A stretch of DNA of 64,000 nucleotides from Hydrococcus rivularis NIES-593 (GCF_001904635.1 NZ_MRCB01000002.1:303866-367865), one strand, 5' to 3'; numbered from the stretch's first letter, positions 53,128 to 62,599 are shown. A program made the numbers and translations. Notes: generated by a model not told the origin, from the sequence alone.

Positions 53128-54594
53128 ATGATGTTCGATCCGATCTCTCGTCAAGTTTTTAGTATTAGAAGCCGCCGAGCTTCTGCCCTAACTGCCGCCT
53201 TTGTAGTATTGTCTTCTCTAAGCGTACCAGCCTACGCCCAACAACCGCAGGCAACCACAAACGTTCAATCCCCAAGCGCTAGCAATTTATCGCCAGCAGA
53301 AACAGAATATACCCTGGGAGCGGGCGATCGCATCCGCGTCGATATCTTTCAGGTAGAGGAACTAAGCGGAGAGTTTCTAGTCTTAGTAGACGGCACCGTT
53401 AGCTTTCCCCTGGTTGGCAACCTGAAAGTCGAGGGGCTGACCACGCAGCAACTCAGCTCCGTTTTATCGCAAAACTATGCCCCCTTTCTCAAGCGTCCCG
53501 TCGTTACCGTCAGCCTGCTTGCCCCCCGTCCCCTTAAAATTGCCGTTGCAGGAGAGGTCAATAGTCCCGGTTCGTATACGCTACCTCTAGGAGAAACGGG
53601 AAAATTTCCCTCAGTGACCGATCTGATTCGGCAAGCTGGGGGAGTCACTGCATCTGCGGATGTCGGTCAAGTACAAATTCGACGATTTTTTCAAGGAAAA
53701 CAACAAGTTTTGACCTTGAATATGTGGGAGTTACTCCAGGAAGGCAATCAAGGTCAGAATATTACTTTGCGCGATGGAGACACAGTAATCATCCCCACAA
53801 AAGCCGAAAGCGATCCGACAGAAATTCGTCAACTCGCCGATGCTAACTTTGGCATTCAGGCAGATCGAGAACTGAATGTAGCGGTAGTTGGAGAAGTGGC
53901 TCGTCCGGGATCTTACAAACTTACCCCACAACAAGGAAGAACTGGCGAGAATAATACTAGCATCAACAATGTTAAACTAGAACCTCCTCGGTTGAGTAAT
54001 GCCATTCAACTTGCTGGGGGAATTAAACCTTTAGCAGACGTTCGTCACATAGAAGTTCGTCGCCAAACGCGATCGGGAACCCAACAGATTATCGCAGTAG
54101 ATTTGTGGGATCTGCTTCAGAGTGGAAATATCGACCGAGACGTAATTTTACAAGATGGAGATACAATCGTCATCCCGACCGCCGAAGCTCTAAACCCAGA
54201 AGAATCCGAATCCCTGGCGGCTGCAAGTTTTTCTCCAGCAACGATTCGAGTTAACGTAGTCGGGGAAGTCAAACAACCAGGCGTAGTAGAAGTTCCGCCC
54301 AATACCCCGCTAAACCAAGCACTGTTAGCCGCAGGAGGCTTTAACGAGCAGCGTGCCGAGACCGATAAGGTAGAGTTGGTTCGCCTCAATCCCAATGGCA
54401 CGGTAACTAAGCGAGAGATCGAGCTAGATTTTTCCAGTGGGATAGATGACGAGAAAAACCCCGCCTTGCGCAACAATGATGTGGTTGTCGTCAATCGTTC
54501 TGGTTTGGCAAGTGCAACAGATACTCTGGGTACGGTGTTGAGTCCTATCGGCTCGATTTTTGGCTTCTTTAATTTCTTTAGGATTTTTAATTAA
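53128..54594 (+). CDS. polysaccharide export protein (Wza-like, SLBB domains)
   Basis: A 488-residue exported protein with a signal peptide (ALTAAFVVLSSLSVPAYA, cleavage after AYAQ). A Poly_export domain (YTLGAGDRIRVDIFQVEELSGEF... about residues 60-135) is followed by three SLBB domains, each opening with VAVVGEV-, IAVAGEV- or VNVVGEV-type strands, and a hydrophobic C-terminal end. It would form the periplasmic/outer-membrane channel for exopolysaccharide. It lies 78 bases upstream of a Wzc-type tyrosine kinase gene, the usual partner. No glycosyltransferases are near. Confidence 0.92.
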   Translation: MMFDPISRQVFSIRSRRASALTAAFVVLSSLSVPAYAQQPQATTNVQSPSASNLSPAETEYTLGAGDRIRVDIFQVEELSGEFLVLVDGTVSFPLVGNLKVEGLTTQQLSSVLSQNYAPFLKRPVVTVSLLAPRPLKIAVAGEVNSPGSYTLPLGETGKFPSVTDLIRQAGGVTASADVGQVQIRRFFQGKQQVLTLNMWELLQEGNQGQNITLRDGDTVIIPTKAESDPTEIRQLADANFGIQADRELNVAVVGEVARPGSYKLTPQQGRTGENNTSINNVKLEPPRLSNAIQLAGGIKPLADVRHIEVRRQTRSGTQQIIAVDLWDLLQSGNIDRDVILQDGDTIVIPTAEALNPEESESLAAASFSPATIRVNVVGEVKQPGVVEVPPNTPLNQALLAAGGFNEQRAETDKVELVRLNPNGTVTKREIELDFSSGIDDEKNPALRNNDVVVVNRSGLASATDTLGTVLSPIGSIFGFFNFFRIFN

Positions 54595-54672
54595 TATTGT
54601 GACGAGGTTGGCAATGGAAAAATTAAATTTTTAAGATTAAAATTCGCACAGAATTAGGTGAGGATAAGCAGT

Positions 54673-56991
54673 ATGGAAGACAAAACTTCCGCGCAATACA
54701 CCCTACTAAAAGCCCAAGAAAATGGGAATCATATCTATCCCCAACCCTTGCTGGCTAAACCCGATCGCGATGAAGACGAAGAAATCGATCTGCGTCAGTT
54801 ATGGGCGATCGCTAAATACCGCCTGCGACTGATCGCCTCAGTTGCGATCGGCGTGACGGTTCTGACTAGCTTATGGACCTTTACTCGAACCCCGATCTAC
54901 GAAGGCAAGTTTCGACTTTTGATTGGAAAACCAATCGATAACGAGGAAATGAGAACGGGAGCGGAAAATCTGCTCAAGGGTTTAGGGATTAGAAACAATG
55001 AAATAGACTACGACAGTCAAATAGAAGTTTTGCTCAGTCCTAGCATTCTCAATCCAATCGTTGAGAAGATAGCCTCTAAATATCCCGACGATAAACAAGA
55101 TGAATACGATGAATTTGTCTTTGAACAAAAGAAAAAGAAATCACCACTGCAAATCGAACGATTAGAAGAAACCAAAATTTTAGAGATCTCCTTCAAAGAC
55201 AAAGACCAAGAAAAAATTAATTATGTTTTAGACCTTCTAGCAGATGCTTATCTGCGCTATTCGTTAGACGAACGAAAAAGCGAGATCGACCAGGGAATTG
55301 AGTTTGTCAAACAGCAGTTGCCCAAGTTACGCCAGCAAGTTCGGCTAAGAGAAGAACAACTGCAACAGTTTCGACAGCGGCAGAGCTTCTTCAATCCAGA
55401 GAGACAAGCCGATCTGTTATCCGAGCAGCTATCTAGCTTGCAAAGAAGGTACTTAGACACTCGGGTCAGAATAAACGAACTCAATTCTTTGTATCAAATT
55501 CTGGAAAAACAGCTGGGATTCGATCCCGATCGCGCAATTATAGCGAGTTATCTTAGCGAAGCACCTCGCTACCAAGAATTACTCAAACAACTCCAGAAAG
55601 TCGAAATTGCACTCGCTCAACAATCGGCGATTTATCAAGATAGCAGTCCAGTCATTGAGAACCTCCAAGAAAAACGAAACAATTTGCTGCCCCTGCTGCA
55701 AGAGGAAGCCCAAAAAGTGCTCGGCAAGAAATTATCCGGAGTAGTCGCCAATTCCCCCTCCCTAGCTTCTCCTAGTTCGCTGCGGTTGGGACTCACTCGA
55801 CAGTTTATTGAAACTGCCAACGAGCGCGAAGCCTTACAGATTAGGCGCAATGCTCTAGAACGGCAAATCCAGAGCGCAAGACGGAGAATTCGACAGATGC
55901 CTTTATTGGCTCGTCAGTATACGGAGTTATTGCGAGAATTGAAGGTAGAAACCGAAGGCTTGAATCGGTTTTTGGAGCAGCAGCAAAATCTCCAGATCGA
56001 AGCCGCTCAGCGAGTCGTTCCTTGGAGAATTATCGCCAAACCAAAGCTGGGAGAAGATCCCGTCTCTCCCAAACCCGTCCGAAATCTCGCTTTGGGCTTA
56101 GTAGGAGGTTTATTATTGGGATTGGGGGCTGCCTTTTTGGCAGAACGCTTAGAACCAGTTTTTCATTCTTCTGAAGAACTGAAAAAAGCAGCTAATCTCC
56201 CTCTTCTTGGCGTTATCCCCCTACAAAAAGATCTTCAGGATATCGAGAAAACGCTGAAATTCAGTCTGCCCAAGCTACAAATCGGCAATAATCCCATCGG
56301 TTCTCTAAATGAGAATGGTTCTCAGCCCAAGGGCTATCAATCGTCGGGATTCCTGGAGGCATTTCGTTCGCTCAATACCAATATTCAACTGTTGGGCGGC
56401 GATCGCGAGTTTAACTCTTTGGTAATTAGTTCGGCGCAAGCAGGAGACGGAAAATCTACCGTTTCTACCAACTTGGCTCAGGCAGCAGCCGCAATGGGAC
56501 AGCGCGTACTCGTCATCGATGCTGACCTTCGACGACCTCAAGTCCACAAGCGGCTGGGAATCGCCAACGATCGCGGACTGAGTAACGTTCTCGCCACGGG
56601 GTTGTCAACACAAGAAGCGATCCAACAAGTTCCTCAGTGGGAAAATTTATTTGTGATGACGGCTGGAGATCTTCCCCCCGATCCGCTCAGATTGCTTGCC
56701 TCCAAGCGCATGAAACAAGTGATAGAGGACTTACACCACAAGAGTACCTTCGATCTGATTATTTACGATACGCCTCCCGTGTTGGGGTTTGCCGACGGTC
56801 GGATTTTGGCAGCACTGACCAGCGGCATCGTTTTAGTGACGAGGATAAATAAAACTGACCGCACGGCTTTGAAGAACTGTGTCGATCAATTGAGGCTGGC
56901 GCACGTTTCTATCCTGGGTTTAGTCGCCAATGGAGAGAGCAGTGACAGTTCCGGTGCTTTTCAATACGGTCACTACTATAGCGATCGCTGA
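54673..56991 (+). CDS. polysaccharide co-polymerase / tyrosine autokinase (Wzc-like)
   Basis: About 772 residues from ATG 54673, chosen for the GAGGA eight bases upstream. An N-terminal Wzz domain with two membrane helices (~55-75 and ~475-495) encloses a long coiled coil (~200-440). The C-terminal BY-kinase has Walker A AGDGKSTVSTN near residue 590, Walker A' VLVIDADLRRP, and Walker B IIYDTPPV. The C-terminus ends QYGHYYSDR; three tyrosines are consistent with an autophosphorylation cluster, smaller than in E. coli Wzc. With Wza upstream it would regulate chain length and export of exopolysaccharide. Confidence 0.92.
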   Translation: MEDKTSAQYTLLKAQENGNHIYPQPLLAKPDRDEDEEIDLRQLWAIAKYRLRLIASVAIGVTVLTSLWTFTRTPIYEGKFRLLIGKPIDNEEMRTGAENLLKGLGIRNNEIDYDSQIEVLLSPSILNPIVEKIASKYPDDKQDEYDEFVFEQKKKKSPLQIERLEETKILEISFKDKDQEKINYVLDLLADAYLRYSLDERKSEIDQGIEFVKQQLPKLRQQVRLREEQLQQFRQRQSFFNPERQADLLSEQLSSLQRRYLDTRVRINELNSLYQILEKQLGFDPDRAIIASYLSEAPRYQELLKQLQKVEIALAQQSAIYQDSSPVIENLQEKRNNLLPLLQEEAQKVLGKKLSGVVANSPSLASPSSLRLGLTRQFIETANEREALQIRRNALERQIQSARRRIRQMPLLARQYTELLRELKVETEGLNRFLEQQQNLQIEAAQRVVPWRIIAKPKLGEDPVSPKPVRNLALGLVGGLLLGLGAAFLAERLEPVFHSSEELKKAANLPLLGVIPLQKDLQDIEKTLKFSLPKLQIGNNPIGSLNENGSQPKGYQSSGFLEAFRSLNTNIQLLGGDREFNSLVISSAQAGDGKSTVSTNLAQAAAAMGQRVLVIDADLRRPQVHKRLGIANDRGLSNVLATGLSTQEAIQQVPQWENLFVMTAGDLPPDPLRLLASKRMKQVIEDLHHKSTFDLIIYDTPPVLGFADGRILAALTSGIVLVTRINKTDRTALKNCVDQLRLAHVSILGLVANGESSDSSGAFQYGHYYSDR

Positions 56992-57080
56992 GTTTGTTAA
57001 ACAATTCAAAATTCAAAGTGCGAAGTTCAAAATGTTTGGCTTGCTCATTTTGAACTTTGTACTCTCAACTTTAAATTATC

Positions 57081-57638
57081 ATGACTGTCGCAAACAACAC
57101 TCCTATTTTATTTTCTACCTTTGTGCTGACCTTATTATTAATGGTTGGCTTATTTTTCTTTATTCGTGCCTCGGTAAAAGAGCGAACCGAACAAATCAAA
57201 CTGATGGCAGAAGAATCCGAAGCCTCTCTCCTCGAACGATTGCAGGCGTATTTTTCCGGGCGCGCCTATCAGCTGGCTGCCGTCGATGCCGACCGCCATC
57301 GGCTCGTTTTTCAAGGATTGGTTCGTCCGAGTTGGTTTTTGGCGATTTTCTTAACGGTGTTAGCGGCGTTGGGGTTGCTTTGTTTGTCCCTCGTTCTCTC
57401 GCTGCTATACCCTTCCCTAACCAACTGGTTTTTCTGTGCGATCGCACTATCGCCTGCCGCTGGGGTTTTTTACTGGAAGGGAGCCAAACGTCTCGAACGG
57501 GTGTATCTAGAAGTCAAACCGCTTTCGACGGAGGAAGGAGCAGCCAAAACTCTCGCGATCGTGACGGCGCATCGAGACGAACTACGCCAACTCCAACAAG
57601 CGTTACCATGGGATCGATGGCTGGTTACGGATAATTGA
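57081..57638 (+). CDS. cofactor assembly of complex C, subunit B (CCB2/CCB4-type)
   Basis: A 185-residue protein with an N-terminal membrane helix (~12-28), a soluble stretch FFIRASVKERTEQIKLMAEESE, a central YQLAAVDADRHRLVFQGLVRPS, two more helices (~85-130), and a conserved C-terminus. This fits the CCB2/CCB4 family needed to attach heme ci to cytochrome b6. The start ATG follows the kinase gene by ~90 bases. An alternative frame of 234 codons in this region was judged a shadow. Confidence 0.75.
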   Translation: MTVANNTPILFSTFVLTLLLMVGLFFFIRASVKERTEQIKLMAEESEASLLERLQAYFSGRAYQLAAVDADRHRLVFQGLVRPSWFLAIFLTVLAALGLLCLSLVLSLLYPSLTNWFFCAIALSPAAGVFYWKGAKRLERVYLEVKPLSTEEGAAKTLAIVTAHRDELRQLQQALPWDRWLVTDN

Positions 57639-57716
57639 AAAAAATATTCCCACCCGATCCGCACAGATTGCAGATTGGATGGGATAATTAACTCGAACTT
57701 AAAAGTCGCCGATAAT

Positions 57717-58037
57717 TTAGCGGTTGCTGCCAGCCGCTATCGGAACCTTACTACCCTGCGGCTGAAGATCGCGCAAACTCGGAAAGAGAAAATGATTCTC
57801 TTCTACATATTGAGCACCGAACAAACCTTTTTCTGCCCAAAAGTATCTATCCGTTGTATGCTCGTTGCGTTTGACAACCAACAATGCTGGCGGGGTAATT
57901 CCTAGCGATTGGATAAATTTGCGTGCGGCTGTGACAGGTTTATCTTCGCCGCTTTCAATACTATACTGGGGTACTAATTCCAGAATTTTACGTCCTTCTT
58001 GGCGACGGCGACTTTTACGCTTCCGTTTTCTTGCCAA
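57717..58037 (-). CDS. DUF3155 protein
   Basis: A 106-residue protein with a very basic N-terminus (MARKRKRKSRRRQEGRKILE) and the conserved QYSIESGEDKPVTAARKFIQ segment of cyanobacterial DUF3155. Function is unknown. The arginine/lysine-rich start suggests nucleic-acid or membrane contact. It is the only gene on the reverse strand between the CCB-type and Hik2-like genes. Confidence 0.85.
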   Translation of the reverse strand: MARKRKRKSRRRQEGRKILELVPQYSIESGEDKPVTAARKFIQSLGITPPALLVVKRNEHTTDRYFWAEKGLFGAQYVEENHFLFPSLRDLQPQGSKVPIAAGSNR

Positions 58038-58272
58038 CCCTCTTACCTCCTATTTTGGCAACTCGCTGTAATCCTAGTTACAAAAGCCGTGGCAATTATA
58101 TCCGGTTGAGTTAAGAAAATCAACTGTCTCTCAGGAATAAATTTAACGTTCTCTGAGTCTAAAACAAAAGCTATACGTAGTTTTGAGTTATGGTAGCGAT
58201 AGGATAGACAAAATAATTAATACAAAAAGTAATTTTTCTTCATAAAAATTCAACAAAGTTTCTAGAACTCAG

Positions 58273-59628
58273 ATGTCTCGTTCGCATCCCCTCTTTATTC
58301 CTCCCAGTTCGGAGTTTATTGCCCTGTGTCAGTCTCAAATTGCTTTATTGACTAAAGGACTGAAGGCAGATTGGAGTGCGGTATATTTGGCTGAGGAAAG
58401 CTTAGAAGGTACAGATACTCACTTAATTCCCATTGCAATCTATCCACAGACAGATTCGGTTTGGAAATCTGATGCTTGTTTGAGCATCTTGCCGGAAGTT
58501 TGGAGTAGAGTCACTTCATCCGTTCCCTTGCTCTTAGGCTCATCTGCCGATGAAATCAGCCAATCCCATCGCGAAACCGAAATTGATGCATCAAAAGCTT
58601 TATGGGAGGTTTCCTACCCTGAAGGACAGCATCAAATGGTTTTTCCCTTGATGGACGAAGATAGGGTAATGGGTTTACTGGTGACGGGACGCAAAAAGCG
58701 GCAATGGAAAGAAAACGAATTAGGTCAGATCGAGCAAATCGCCAAAACCATAGCACTGGCTTGCCTGTTGGATCGGCGGCAAAGTTGGTATCAGCAGCAG
58801 TTAAGCCAGCAGTATCGGATTCGTCGCCTAGAAAAAGACAGATTGGATAGTTTGCTCCATCAATTGCGCAATCCTTTAACGGCATTGCGAACCTTTGGCA
58901 AGCTGCTACTCAAGCGTCTCCTACCCGAAGATCGCAATCAATCAGTCGTCCGAGGAATTTTACGAGAGAGCGATCGCCTGCAAGAATTGCTGCAAGAATT
59001 TGAGGTAGATATAGACGCGACTGCTGGCGACACCGATGCGGTGACCCTAGAAACCAATGCTTTGTCTTTACCCGCAGCCACCTCGGATGACGATTCGCCT
59101 TCGCTGTTGCTGGGCAATGCCCTGAGTTTAGAAGCCACAGAAGTGAAAGATGTTCTAGAACCGCTATTAGATTCCGCCCGTGCGATCGCGCAAGAAAAAG
59201 ACATTCATCTAATTGCCGATCTTCCTTCTAATTTACCTCCCGTGCAAGCCAATTCTAAAGCATTACGAGAAGTATTAAGCAATTTAATCGATAATGCCCT
59301 CAAATATACTCCCGCAGGCGGAACGGTGCATATTGCCACTGGATTGGAACGAGTCGATGAAACTGGGAATTGGCAAGGAATTGCCGTGTGCGACACGGGT
59401 TACGGAATTCCGCTAGAAGATCGAGAACATCTTTTCGAGCGGCACTATCGGGGAGTTCAGGCGCAAGGAGATATTCCTGGCACGGGGTTGGGACTGGCGA
59501 TCGTCAGAGAATTAGTCGAACAAATGCATGGCAAAATTGACTTAATCAGTCCCAATGAAATGAGTCAAAATCCGGCTTTGCCTGGAACGACTTTTATTGT
59601 TTGGCTACTTGTCGCAGCGGATCGATGA
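58273..59628 (+). CDS. GAF-domain sensor histidine kinase, Hik2/CSK-like
   Basis: A 451-residue soluble kinase: GAF domain (~10-180), HisKA with LLHQLRNPLTALRTFGKLLLKRL near residue 197, and HATPase (NLIDNALKYTPAGG, DTGYGIP, GTGLGLAI). The H-box HQLRNPLTALRTFGKLL and the overall size match cyanobacterial Hik2 and its plastid relative CSK, which respond to photosynthetic redox state. Cys19 (FIALCQSQ) occupies the position reported to bind an iron-sulfur cluster in Hik2. No response regulator is adjacent. Confidence 0.83.
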   Translation: MSRSHPLFIPPSSEFIALCQSQIALLTKGLKADWSAVYLAEESLEGTDTHLIPIAIYPQTDSVWKSDACLSILPEVWSRVTSSVPLLLGSSADEISQSHRETEIDASKALWEVSYPEGQHQMVFPLMDEDRVMGLLVTGRKKRQWKENELGQIEQIAKTIALACLLDRRQSWYQQQLSQQYRIRRLEKDRLDSLLHQLRNPLTALRTFGKLLLKRLLPEDRNQSVVRGILRESDRLQELLQEFEVDIDATAGDTDAVTLETNALSLPAATSDDDSPSLLLGNALSLEATEVKDVLEPLLDSARAIAQEKDIHLIADLPSNLPPVQANSKALREVLSNLIDNALKYTPAGGTVHIATGLERVDETGNWQGIAVCDTGYGIPLEDREHLFERHYRGVQAQGDIPGTGLGLAIVRELVEQMHGKIDLISPNEMSQNPALPGTTFIVWLLVAADR

Positions 59629-59686
59629 AATCAGCCACAGTAAAGTTATATTAACATCTTAATAAAGCGTACCGTTGTGATAACCA

Positions 59687-60868
59687 ATGCTCTCTGAGAT
59701 TAAAGATTTAGCAGAAACCCTAGCGCCTCGATTGATTGAAATTCGCCGCCATATCCATGCCCATCCCGAATTAAGCGGACAGGAATATCAAACGGCTGCC
59801 TACGTCGCGGGGGTTTTGTCTTCCTGCGGCATTCAGGTGCAAGAGGCAGTAGGCAAAACGGGCGTTGTAGGAAACTTGCAAGGAAACGGCAGCGACGATC
59901 GCATTTTGGCAATTCGCACCGATATGGATGCTCTGCCCATCCAAGAGAGAGCCGATCTAGAATTCGCCTCTCGCAAACCCGGAATTATGCACGCCTGCGG
60001 TCATGACGTGCATACAACCGTAGGGTTGGGAGTGGCAATGGTGTTGTCTCAGCTGGCAGAACCCCTGCCAGGAAATGTACGCTTTCTGTTTCAACCCGCC
60101 GAAGAAATCGCTCAGGGAGCTAGCTGGATGATTCGAGACGGGGCGATGCGAGATGTCAGTGCTATTTTTGGGGTTCACGTATTTCCTTCGATTCCAGCGC
60201 GTTCTGTGGGCATTCGCTATGGGGTACTGACGGCAGCGGCAGACGATTTAGAAATCTTTATTCAGGGAGAGTCGGGGCATGGGGCGCGTCCTCACGAAGC
60301 GATCGATGCCATTTGGATTGCCTCTCAGGTGATTACAACCCTACAACAAGCTATCAGTCGCACGCAAAATCCCTTGCGTCCCATTGTCTTAACGATCGGA
60401 CAAATTAGCGGCGGCAGGGCGCCAAATGTGATTGCCGATCGCGTGCGAATGGCGGGGACGGTGCGATCGCTTCATCCCGATACCCATGCCAATTTACCGC
60501 AGTGGATTGAAAGAATTGTCGCCAATGTCTGCAACAGCTATGGCGCGAAATACGAAATAAACTATCGTCGCGGCGTACCTTCAGTACAAAATGATTTAAC
60601 TTTGACTCAGCTATTGGAAGCTGCTAGCCGAGAGGCTTGGGGAAGCGATCGCGTACAGCTTCTCACCGAACCGTCTTTGGGGGCAGAAGATTTTTCTCTC
60701 TATCTAGAACAAGCTCCTGGAAGTATGTTTCGTCTGGGGATAGGGTATCCCGACAAGCACAATCCTCCCTTGCATCATCCCGAATTTGAAGTGGATGAAT
60801 CGGCGATCGTAACGGGGGTAGTAACGCTAGCTTATGCAGCTTATAAGTATTGGCAAGTAGTGCGATGA
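59687..60868 (+). CDS. M20-family metallo-amidohydrolase
   Basis: A 393-residue protein of the amidohydrolase branch of peptidase M20 (hippurate/indole-acetyl-amino-acid hydrolase type). The metal-binding motif MHACGHDVHTT and the FQPAEEIAQGAS glutamates are present, along with the dimerisation domain (EIFIQGESGHGARPHEAIDAI). Likely substrates are N-acylated amino acids; the exact one cannot be read from sequence. It lies ~60 bases after the Hik2-like gene in the same direction. Confidence 0.9.
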   Translation: MLSEIKDLAETLAPRLIEIRRHIHAHPELSGQEYQTAAYVAGVLSSCGIQVQEAVGKTGVVGNLQGNGSDDRILAIRTDMDALPIQERADLEFASRKPGIMHACGHDVHTTVGLGVAMVLSQLAEPLPGNVRFLFQPAEEIAQGASWMIRDGAMRDVSAIFGVHVFPSIPARSVGIRYGVLTAAADDLEIFIQGESGHGARPHEAIDAIWIASQVITTLQQAISRTQNPLRPIVLTIGQISGGRAPNVIADRVRMAGTVRSLHPDTHANLPQWIERIVANVCNSYGAKYEINYRRGVPSVQNDLTLTQLLEAASREAWGSDRVQLLTEPSLGAEDFSLYLEQAPGSMFRLGIGYPDKHNPPLHHPEFEVDESAIVTGVVTLAYAAYKYWQVVR

Positions 60869-60989
60869 AGAGAATGTTTACGGGTAACAACGACTTTCTA
60901 ATAGGTGCATGATAGCAGTCGCATGACCTGCCCAAAGGGGCGTATTAAGATCGGCAATTCTTAAGCCTCTTGCTGTCCAATGGTTGCTA

Positions 60990-61178
60990 TTATATGGCAT
61001 TGCGAACTGGAACGAGGATATTGGAATGGTATCCAAATTTGGCAACGCAAACTCGATACTGACAGCTTGCTTGCGAGTCATCATCCCATTTCCTTGGAAT
61101 CCATAAACCGATCGCGGGTAATAATACTATCAATAAGCAAGCACTCAAAAGGTAGCGGATTATTACTTTAGGTTTCAT
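60990..61178 (-). pseudogene. truncated DUF2459-like protein
   Basis: A 62-codon frame encodes an N-terminal membrane helix (YLLSACLLIVLLPAIGLWI) followed by YRVCVAKFGYHSNILVPVRNA, resembling the start of cyanobacterial DUF2459 proteins, which are normally about 200 residues or longer. It stops at TAA-TAG and nothing downstream continues the family in this frame. Its start overlaps the cpeY stop region by four bases, so it may be co-transcribed. It is probably a decayed gene. Confidence 0.4.
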
Positions 61179-62458
61179 GTGGAATTGTCCAGCAATTCAG
61201 CCATTGCTTTGGCTCGAACTAACCAATCGGGATCGCGAGCTGCTATCTCTTTGCCGCTATCGTCTCCAAACTGTTTTAATGCTAGCAAACAGGCATATTT
61301 CAAATCCCAAATATTGATATTCAAAGACGCTTTAAGCAGAGGAATCGCCCGTTCGTCTCCTAAATTAGCCAGCGCGATCGCAGCGGCAGCGCGAGATTTT
61401 TGAAACTGGGGGCGAGGATTTTGTAAGGCTTCTACTAGCAGATCGAAAGCAGGAGCATATTTGAGCCAGCCGAGCAGTTTGATAACGTGATAGTGCGCTC
61501 CGTAGTCGTTGTGCGCTTGTTCGGCATAAGTTGCCATCAACGCCTCTGGTGCTTCGTCTGGATAGGTTTCTAGCAGCGTTTTACTGGCGAGATAACACCG
61601 TCCGAAATCGGTCTGGTATAGCTCGTTAACAAGAAAGGCTAAACTAGGAAGCTGGTCGTATTCGTGAACTAAATTTAGCTCGTCTGGGCGATCGCGGATT
61701 GCTCGATCCAAATGGGGTTCTATTTTCTGAAAACTAATTTTCCCGGCGGACGTGCCTGCATCGGCTAACAAGCGAATTCCTCGCAGTCTAAAAATAACAG
61801 ATACGGGACATTTCGCAATCTCAGGAATCGCGTCGTAATACTGGGCATCGATCAAATCTTGAATGCAAGCTCGCCGTGCATTGACGCTTTCGTGTTGCAG
61901 GAAGCCAACAACTTTATCAATCTGGCTATAATCGCCGCTAAAACGGGCAACGGCTGCGATCGCAGCAGAAGCAATCGGTTCGTTATCAGAGTCAACAAAT
62001 TTTTGAATCCGATCTAGAGCGTTTCGATAGTTAAATTTAGCCAACGTCTGAATAATAACCCGATAACTCTGTTCCGGCTTATCTAACAATTGGGCGATCT
62101 CTTCTAAAATTGCCTCATCATCCGTACCAATTTCCCCAATTGCCCAAACTGCGTTTTCTACCGTGTAACAATCTTCATCCGCCAAGCAAGCGCGAATGAC
62201 GGGTATGGCTGCCGTTGCTTTTAATCGTCCTAAACTTTCTATGGCTTTGCGTCGCGTGATGCGATTGTAGAGGTCTCGATCGCGATCGCGAACGGCTTCA
62301 ATCAAAGCATCGATCGCGCGTTCTGTGGGAAAGTTAATTAAATGAGAAGCGGCAATGTAGCGATCGGTTTTATCTTCAAGTTGCTCTGGCGGGGTTTTTA
62401 AGAGCGCGATCGCCTCGTCTTCGGTCAAATTAAAGATATTGAAAAAACGTTTGTCCAT
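61175..62458 (-). CDS. cpeY: phycoerythrin-bilin lyase CpeY (HEAT-repeat)
   Basis: About 427 residues from ATG 62458; the longer frame is rejected because MDKRFFNIFNLTEDEAIALL is the recognisable CpeY start. The rest consists of HEAT-like repeats (RRKAIESLGRLKATAAIPVIR, DEDCYTVENAVWAIGEIG, YRVIIQTLAKFNYRNALDRIQ). Characterised CpeY proteins attach phycoerythrobilin to alpha-phycoerythrin, often with CpeZ. Neither cpeZ nor phycoerythrin genes are in this window. PecE/CpcE-type lyases are related, but the N-terminus favours CpeY. Confidence 0.82.
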   Translation of the reverse strand: MDKRFFNIFNLTEDEAIALLKTPPEQLEDKTDRYIAASHLINFPTERAIDALIEAVRDRDRDLYNRITRRKAIESLGRLKATAAIPVIRACLADEDCYTVENAVWAIGEIGTDDEAILEEIAQLLDKPEQSYRVIIQTLAKFNYRNALDRIQKFVDSDNEPIASAAIAAVARFSGDYSQIDKVVGFLQHESVNARRACIQDLIDAQYYDAIPEIAKCPVSVIFRLRGIRLLADAGTSAGKISFQKIEPHLDRAIRDRPDELNLVHEYDQLPSLAFLVNELYQTDFGRCYLASKTLLETYPDEAPEALMATYAEQAHNDYGAHYHVIKLLGWLKYAPAFDLLVEALQNPRPQFQKSRAAAAIALANLGDERAIPLLKASLNINIWDLKYACLLALKQFGDDSGKEIAARDPDWLVRAKAMAELLDNST

Positions 62459-62551
62459 CTTCGATTGATTATCGGTGTAAGGGTGCGATATATCGCATTT
62501 GTCCGTTAGAGAGCGGGAATCCGATTGAATTCGCTTAAAATTGATTGGTGG

Positions 62552-62599
62552 GTGCGAGCATCTTGCTCGCAAGCTTATGCGCAAGCAAGATGCTCGCAC
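62552..62599. repeat. long inverted repeat upstream of cpeY
   Basis: GTGCGAGCATCTTGCTCGC at 62552-62570 faces GCAAGCAAGATGCTCGCAC at 62581-62599, a 19-bp stem with one mismatch and a 10-base loop. It is a typical cyanobacterial intergenic palindrome and would form a hairpin in the cpeY leader if transcribed. Confidence 0.75.

Noticed and set aside
56930..57634. A 234-codon + frame spanning the end of the Wzc gene and the CCB-type gene
   Set aside because: It covers two genes in a third frame, has Arg/Ser-rich low-quality protein sequence and no motif; the CCB-type frame is clearly the conserved one.
60878..61084. A 68-codon reverse-strand frame reading HWTARGLRIADLNTPLWAGH
   Set aside because: A faint ankyrin-like look was noticed, but it overlaps the DUF2459-like remnant in another frame and has no supported start or homologous length.
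62459..62599. N-terminal extension of the cpeY frame
   Set aside because: It would translate the long palindrome and a Cys/Arg-rich stretch; the conserved CpeY start MDKRFFN is at 62458.
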